From positions 124,001 to 188,000 of the forward strand of contig NZ_BEWA01000006.1 in NCBI RefSeq assembly GCF_003112535.1: 64,000 nucleotides of DNA. Direction: 5' to 3'. The position numbers were made by a program, and so were the translations under genes. Positions 59,684 to 64,000 of this stretch are shown in pieces. The notes under the pieces were generated by a model, which saw only the letters and a program-made list of their open reading frames with translations, was not told the origin of the DNA and did not search any database. Source of the stretch: Streptomyces rishiriensis (GTDB taxonomy: Bacteria; Actinomycetota; Actinomycetes; Streptomycetales; Streptomycetaceae). Position 1 is the first letter of the stretch. Every line of letters starts with the position of its first letter.

Positions 59684-61938
59684 CGACCCTCGCCCCGCCG
59701 CCCGCTCCCGTCCGGGAGGACGACCACCGCCACCGGGCGGACCCGCCGTCCGGCGGAGGGCTCGCCTCCCGTGCCAGGCGTCTGCTCACCGGCGCTCCCG
59801 AGGACCCCCGCTGGGCCCGACCGGCCCTGTGGGCGATCCTCGTCCTGGCCACGGCCCTGTACGCCTGGAACGTCTCCTCGATCACCGGCAACACCTTCTA
59901 CGACGCGGCCGTCTACAGCGGCACCAAGAGCTGGAAGGCGTTCTTCTTCGGCGCCCTGGACGCCGGCAGCTTCATCACGGTCGACAAACCGCCCTTCGCC
60001 CTGTGGGTGATGGGGCTGTCCGCCCGCGTCCTCGGCTACGGAACCTGGCAGATGATGCTGCCGATGATCGCCGCAGGTACCGGTTCCGTAGCCCTTCTGT
60101 ACCGGCTGATCAAGGGGGACTTCGGCGCCGTGGCGGCGACGCTCTCCGCGCTGGCGCTGACCTTCACCCCCATCACGGTCGCCCTCACGCGCGACACCAA
60201 CCCCGACCCGATCCTCGTCCTCCTGATGTTGCTGGCCGCGGCCGCGTTGCTGAAAGCGGTACGCACCGGCCGGCTGATGCCGCTGGTCTGGTCCGGTGTC
60301 GCCATCGGTTTCGCGTTCAACACGAAGATGATGCAGGCGTACGTCGTCCTGCCGGCGTTCTTCCTGGTGTATCTGTGGGCCGCACGCGCCTCGCTGGGCA
60401 AGCGCATACGCAACCTTGCCGTGGGCACGGTCGCGCTGCTCGTCTCCAGCGCCTGGTGGATGGTGGTCGTCGACCTGATCCCCGCCTCCTCCCGCCCCTA
60501 CATCGGCGGCTCGACCGACAACACCGTCTGGGACCTGGTCATCGGCTACAACGGATTCGGCCGCATCTTCGGCGCGAGTTCGTCCGTGGGACAGCAGGGC
60601 AACGGTGCGAGCTTCGGCGGCGAGGCCGGCCTGTACCGGATGTTCAACGACATCATGGGCGGCCAGATCTCCTGGCTCATCCCCTTCGCGGCGATCGCCC
60701 TGCCCGCGGGACTGGTCCTGCGCGGCCGGGTGCCCCGCACCGACGCACGACGGGCCGCACTGATGCTGTGGGGCGGCTGGTTCGTCCTGCACTACCTGAT
60801 CTTCGCCCTCGCCGAGGGCACCTTCCACCCGTACTACGTCACCGCCATGGCCCCCGGCATCGCGGCCCTGACCGGCGCGGGCGGTGTGATGCTCCACCAG
60901 GCCTTCCGGGACGGCGCTGCGGTGAGGTGGGGCTGGGTGCTGCCCGCCGCGGTCGCGGCCTGCTCGGTGTGGGCGGTCGTGCTGCTGCAACGGGTTTCCG
61001 GCTCCGGGACGCCGTACACGGTGGCCGAGGTCGTGGCGGGCGTGGCAGGCGCCGCGGCGGTGATCGGGCTGCTGGTCGGCCGGTTCACGAAGCGGCAGGG
61101 GCTGACGGCCGTGGCCGCGCTGGCGGCGATCGTGGCCCTGCTCGCCGGGCCGGCCGCGTACTCCGTCTCGGCCGCCACCTCCGCCACCAACGGCACCAAC
61201 CCGACGGCCGGCCCGAACACCGGTGGCGTGGGCAGGATGGGCAGCATGGGCGGGGGCGACCAGCGGCCCAGCGGCACGAACGGCGACCCTGGCACGAACT
61301 CCGGCGAGATGCCGAGCGGTTCGGGCGACGGTGAGGCGATGGGCGGGCCGCCGTCGAGCAGCAGCGGCTCGACGAGCGGGAACTCGGCCACATCCGGCAC
61401 GGCGGAGTCGGGCTCAACCGGACCACGTTCAGCCGAGGCCGGTTCACCCGAGACCGGTCCAGCCGGGTCCGGTTCGGCCGAGGCCGGGGCCGCTGACTCC
61501 GGGGCCGCTGCATCCGACGCCATTGAGTCCGACGCCACGGAGTCCGGGACGGGCGCATCCGGGACCGCCGACGGCCGCACCGGGGGCGGCATGGGCGGTG
61601 GCGCCGAGGTGTCGTCCGCGATGATCACGTTCCTGATGAAAAATCAGGACGGCGCGACCTGGCTGGTGGCTGTGGCCACCGACCAGACGGCCTCTTCGAT
61701 CATCCTGGAGTCGGGTCAGCCGGTCATCTCTATGGGCGGCTGGTCCGGCAGCGACAACGCGATGACGCTCGCCAAGCTCAAGAGCCTCGTGACCGCGGGC
61801 AAGCTGCACTACGTCGTCATCGACGACAGCGGTCAAGGCTCCGCCGACTCGGGGATCTCCACCTGGGTCAAGGCGAACGGCACGGCCGTGTCCGACTACA
61901 GCGGTCTCTACCGCCTGGACGCCTCCGACGTCAGCTGA
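59680..61938 (+). CDS. GT39-type membrane mannosyltransferase (ArnT-like)
   Basis: A 752-residue membrane enzyme of the PMT/ArnT superfamily, which transfers sugars from polyprenyl-phosphate donors to proteins or lipids outside the membrane. Helix 1 (ALWAILVLATALYAWNV) is followed by the catalytic-loop signature YDAAVYSGTKSWKAFFFGALDAGSFITVDKPPFALW, with an Asp-Lys-Pro motif, and about ten more helices to residue 495. Residues 498-643 form a Gly/Ser/Thr/Glu-rich linker with MGGG and SGS repeats. The last 105 residues form a soluble domain (MITFLMKNQDGATWLVAVATDQTASSIILESG). The ATG follows GGAG with 9-base spacing and overlaps the small ORF upstream. Confidence 0.9.
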   Translation: MTTLAPPPAPVREDDHRHRADPPSGGGLASRARRLLTGAPEDPRWARPALWAILVLATALYAWNVSSITGNTFYDAAVYSGTKSWKAFFFGALDAGSFITVDKPPFALWVMGLSARVLGYGTWQMMLPMIAAGTGSVALLYRLIKGDFGAVAATLSALALTFTPITVALTRDTNPDPILVLLMLLAAAALLKAVRTGRLMPLVWSGVAIGFAFNTKMMQAYVVLPAFFLVYLWAARASLGKRIRNLAVGTVALLVSSAWWMVVVDLIPASSRPYIGGSTDNTVWDLVIGYNGFGRIFGASSSVGQQGNGASFGGEAGLYRMFNDIMGGQISWLIPFAAIALPAGLVLRGRVPRTDARRAALMLWGGWFVLHYLIFALAEGTFHPYYVTAMAPGIAALTGAGGVMLHQAFRDGAAVRWGWVLPAAVAACSVWAVVLLQRVSGSGTPYTVAEVVAGVAGAAAVIGLLVGRFTKRQGLTAVAALAAIVALLAGPAAYSVSAATSATNGTNPTAGPNTGGVGRMGSMGGGDQRPSGTNGDPGTNSGEMPSGSGDGEAMGGPPSSSSGSTSGNSATSGTAESGSTGPRSAEAGSPETGPAGSGSAEAGAADSGAAASDAIESDATESGTGASGTADGRTGGGMGGGAEVSSAMITFLMKNQDGATWLVAVATDQTASSIILESGQPVISMGGWSGSDNAMTLAKLKSLVTAGKLHYVVIDDSGQGSADSGISTWVKANGTAVSDYSGLYRLDASDVS

Positions 61939-61969
61939 GAACCCCGGGTACGGAACGGCCGTACGCACA

Positions 61970-62006
61970 GAGGGCGGGTCACCGGTGTCACCGTCGGCCC
62001 GCCCTC
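61970..62006 (+). terminator. Terminator after the mannosyltransferase gene
   Basis: GAGGGCGGG and CCCGCCCTC form a 9-bp stem with a 19-base loop, 31 bases past the stop codon. Confidence 0.65.
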
Positions 62007-62207
62007 CCTCCACTGGTGTCCAGGCGCTCCTGCGGTCCACTGTCTGCCGTGCGCTGCCCGCGGTCGGGATTCTGGCTGCTGCCGCAGCCGCGCCCGAGTG
62101 AGCCCGGCGCGGTGGCAACTCCTGGAAACCGGGCACTGAACGGAGGGGAACCGAGTGGACCGCAGACGCAGAAACAGCGCATCTGTGGGCCGCCGCATCA
62201 ACTCCGC

Positions 62208-62330
62208 TCAATGGCAACGGCGTTGACGCGGTGGGGGCCGGCGTCCTCGGCCCGAGGTCCAGGCGACGACGGCCGCGCCCCATCCGAGGAGCCACACGGC
62301 CGCTCCCAGCGCCCCCGCTGCGACGCTCAC
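62208..62330 (-). CDS. Small 40-residue membrane peptide coupled to apbE
   Basis: A GTG start overlaps the apbE stop codon by three bases (GTGA). The product is 40 residues: a short opening, then one hydrophobic helix (AALGAAVWLLGWGAAVVAW-like, residues about 7-24) and a strongly basic tail (GRGRRPPPRQRR). Third positions are GC-rich over the first 28 codons and mixed after that. Too small for family assignment. As the last gene of the flavinylation operon it could help place ApbE at the membrane, but it may also be chance read-through sequence. Confidence 0.4.
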   Translation of the reverse strand: MSVAAGALGAAVWLLGWGAAVVAWTSGRGRRPPPRQRRCH

Positions 62331-63109
62331 GCGGCCGCCGCGTCGGCCGTCGGGAAGCCGCCGCTGCGCAGTACGCGCCCGCCGGGCAGTACGGCGTACA
62401 CCTCACAGCCCTCCTGCGCCGCCGCCCACTCGACACCATCCGCGCCCAGGGCGAAGGCGGCCGTCGCGACGGTGTCGGCCTCGGTCAGGGTCGGGGCCAC
62501 TACGGTGAGGCTGTCGATGCCGGTGACCGGCCTTCCGGTGCGGCCGTCGAGGATGTGGTCGCCGCGTTCGTAGCGTGCGGAGGTCGCGACCGCGGCGTCG
62601 GTGAGGTCGAGGACGGCGCACAGCCGGTCGGCGAGCTCGGGGTGGCGTACGCCGACCCGCCAGGGACCGCCGGAGACCACCACGTCACCGCCGGCGTTGA
62701 GGCAGAACCGGCTGAGACCGGCGCTGGTCAGCAGCTCGGCCGCGCGCTGCACGGACCAGCCCTTGACCACCGCGCAGGGGTCGAGTCCGCGGCCGGGCAG
62801 CCGGACGTCGAAGGCGCCGCCGGTGGCCGCCCGGTAACGCTCGCAGATGTCGAGGACGTGCACGAGGTCGGCGCTCAGCTCGTCGGCCGCCAGTTCGCCC
62901 CGGTCGTACCGGGACACCTCGCTGTCGGGCTTGAAAGGGCTGAACCGTTCGTCGACCGCGCGCAGCCAGGCGAACACGGCGTCCCCGGTCGCCTCGGCGG
63001 TCTCCTTGGCGGTCTCCTTGGCGGTCTCCTTGGCAGTCTCGTCGGCGACGACGGGGTCGTCGATCCGCAGGGAGACCGGGAACCCCATGACGTGCTCGAC
63101 GCGCTGCAC
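62327..63109 (-). CDS. apbE: FAD:protein FMN transferase (ApbE)
   Basis: A 260-residue enzyme that attaches FMN covalently to a Thr or Ser of target proteins. Features: HVMGFPVSLRI at the start, ERFSPFKPDSEVSRYDRGE, AVVKGWSVQRAAELL, FCLNAGGDVVVSGG, and GRPVTGIDSLTVVAPTLTEADTVATAAF with the metal-binding acidic residues. Residues about 24-40 hold ETAKETAKETAKETA, a short tandem repeat. No signal peptide or lipobox is seen, unlike many ApbE proteins. The GTG start follows GAAGGG and lies one base from the end of the FMN-binding-protein gene, its probable substrate. Confidence 0.92.
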   Translation of the reverse strand: MQRVEHVMGFPVSLRIDDPVVADETAKETAKETAKETAEATGDAVFAWLRAVDERFSPFKPDSEVSRYDRGELAADELSADLVHVLDICERYRAATGGAFDVRLPGRGLDPCAVVKGWSVQRAAELLTSAGLSRFCLNAGGDVVVSGGPWRVGVRHPELADRLCAVLDLTDAAVATSARYERGDHILDGRTGRPVTGIDSLTVVAPTLTEADTVATAAFALGADGVEWAAAQEGCEVYAVLPGGRVLRSGGFPTADAAAA

Positions 63110-63110
63110 G

Positions 63111-63530
63111 TCAGGCGCCCTTCGCGTCGATCGCCGCCTGGAGGGACTCCTTGTAACCGTCGCTGGTGAGGGTCGCGCCGGAAACGGCGTCTATGTCCGC
63201 GCTCTGTGCTGTAAGCGTTTCCGCAATCAGTTTCGGCACCGCGGCCGTCGTCTGCGGATGGTTCGGCTGCTTCAGCATCTTCACAGCCGTGATCTTGTCG
63301 CCGTCGTAGGTGACCTGGACCTGCACGTCGCCCTTCTCCGTCGTCACGGTCGTGCCGGTGAAGACCGGCGACCCTGAGGCGGAGGTCGAGGACGAGGACG
63401 AGCCGGAGGAGGACGCGGGGGGCGTCGAGACGGCCTCGGTGGTGGAGGTCGTCCCCGTCGACGGCGCGTAGCGCCAGACCGGGATGAGGCCCGCCACGGA
63501 CAGGACCAGGACAGGCAGTGCTCGCTTCAC
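63111..63530 (-). CDS. Extracytoplasmic FMN-binding domain protein
   Basis: A 139-residue exported protein. One N-terminal hydrophobic segment (LPVLVLSVAGLIPVW) is followed by a Ser/Thr-rich linker (23-53, GSSSSSTSASGS) and an FMN-binding domain (55-139). The motif DAVSGATLTSDGYKESL provides the flavin-accepting Thr120 in SGAT, which ApbE would modify. Such proteins pass electrons outside the membrane. It lies between the flavin reductase gene (10-bp gap) and apbE, a common actinobacterial trio. Confidence 0.9.
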   Translation of the reverse strand: MKRALPVLVLSVAGLIPVWRYAPSTGTTSTTEAVSTPPASSSGSSSSSTSASGSPVFTGTTVTTEKGDVQVQVTYDGDKITAVKMLKQPNHPQTTAAVPKLIAETLTAQSADIDAVSGATLTSDGYKESLQAAIDAKGA

Positions 63531-63540
63531 GTTGTCTCTC

Positions 63541-64000
63541 TCATCCCGCCAGGCTGAAGCGCTCGAAGTGGATCTGCGGCTTGGGCACGTCGAGCTCGCG
63601 CAGGGTGCCGAGGACCGCGTTCATCATCGGCGGCGGCCCGCACAGGAAGACGTCGCGCTGCGCGATGTCCGGTACGAGCGCGGCCAGTTCGCGAGGCGCC
63701 AGCCGGTCGGGGGCCGACGGCCCGGTGACCAGGTGGAGCTCGGCGCCCTTGGCGACCGCCAGCTCGCGCAGCTCGTCGTAGAGGACGGCGTCACGCTCGC
63801 CGGCCACCCGGTAGATGACGACCGTGTGCCCGTGGATCTCCTCCAGCAGCGCCCGGATCGGGGTCACGCCGACGCCGCCGGCGATGAGCACGGCCTCCGG
63901 GCGGGTGCGGTGCATCGCCGTGAAGGCTCCGTAGGGGCCTTCGGCGAAGACGCGGGTGCCGGGCGCCAGGTGGCGCAGGCTCGCGGAGCCGTCGCCGGCC
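63541..64000 (-). CDS. Ferric reductase/ferredoxin reductase-like protein, 5' end outside window
   Basis: The frame is open to the window edge, so only the C-terminal 152 residues are seen. They belong to a ferredoxin-NADP reductase-type domain: RVFAEGPYGAFTA, then the NAD(P)-binding IAGGVGVTPIRALLEE, DAVLYDELRELA, and the C-terminal CGPPPMMNAVLGTLRELDVPKPQIHFERF. In Streptomyces the gene before an FMN-binding protein and apbE usually encodes a ferric-reductase-like membrane protein with this domain, so the missing part probably contains heme-binding helices (inference). Its stop lies 10 bp before the FMN-binding protein start. Confidence 0.85.
   Translation of the reverse strand, partial: AGDGSASLRHLAPGTRVFAEGPYGAFTAMHRTRPEAVLIAGGVGVTPIRALLEEIHGHTVVIYRVAGERDAVLYDELRELAVAKGAELHLVTGPSAPDRLAPRELAALVPDIAQRDVFLCGPPPMMNAVLGTLRELDVPKPQIHFERFSLAG

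Overview
The window looks like chromosomal DNA of a Streptomyces species (filamentous actinomycete). The bases are very GC-rich, nearly every gene uses G or C in third codon positions, and GTG/TTG starts are common. Hallmark genes are present: geosmin synthase, two conservons (CvnABCD signalling clusters), a subtilisin-inhibitor (SSI) gene, a gamma-butyrolactone-receptor-like regulator, DUF6230/DUF6114 genes and a trehalose/glycogen cluster. No rRNA, tRNA, CRISPR array, insertion sequence or prophage was recognised.

Layout. 1-10.2 kb: end of a sirohydrochlorin chelatase gene, ketopantoate reductase, DUF1697, an MMPL exporter, an OleD-like macrolide glycosyltransferase and a carbohydrate ABC importer without its own ATPase. 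10.4-16.1 kb: APH-like kinase, DEDDh exonuclease, HEPN protein, and a copper amine oxidase that appears to be split over two adjacent secreted-protein genes. 16.3-25.9 kb: GlgX/TreX, TreY and TreZ, the enzymes that turn glycogen into trehalose, with an M14 peptidase, SSI and an FHA protein between them. 26.2-34.4 kb: APH-like protein, M24 peptidase, PDZ membrane protein, geosmin synthase, DUF89/ARMT1-like protein and a ScbR/ArpA-type regulator with an ARE-like operator. 34.4-39.3 kb: a decayed stretch with the tail of a P-domain protein, a cell-surface AA10 polysaccharide monooxygenase, a secreted protein and the DUF6230/DUF6114 pair.

40-56.5 kb carries two conservons. The first follows an orphan sugar-binding lipoprotein gene, its cvnD is frameshifted at a run of six G, and its CvnA lacks the usual His. 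The second appears intact and lies between the binding-protein gene and the permease/ATPase genes of an OpuC-type osmolyte importer. Between the conservons are an ankyrin protein, a GH43/AbfB arabinan-type hydrolase and an unusual aromatic-lyase homologue. 56.5-64 kb: OpuC permeases and CBS-ATPase, a GT39-type mannosyltransferase preceded by a coupled 49-codon ORF, and an extracytoplasmic flavinylation set (ApbE, FMN-binding protein, start-truncated flavin reductase).

Two themes recur. Many 3' ends are flanked by short tandem arrays (7-19 bp units), several of which put stop codons in all three frames. Several intergenic palindromes look like operators with no adjacent regulator gene. Best candidates for under-described biology: the split secreted copper amine oxidase, the binding-protein-linked conservon, and the aromatic-lyase homologue with a Gly-Thr-Gly triad and a roughly 275-residue low-complexity insertion.
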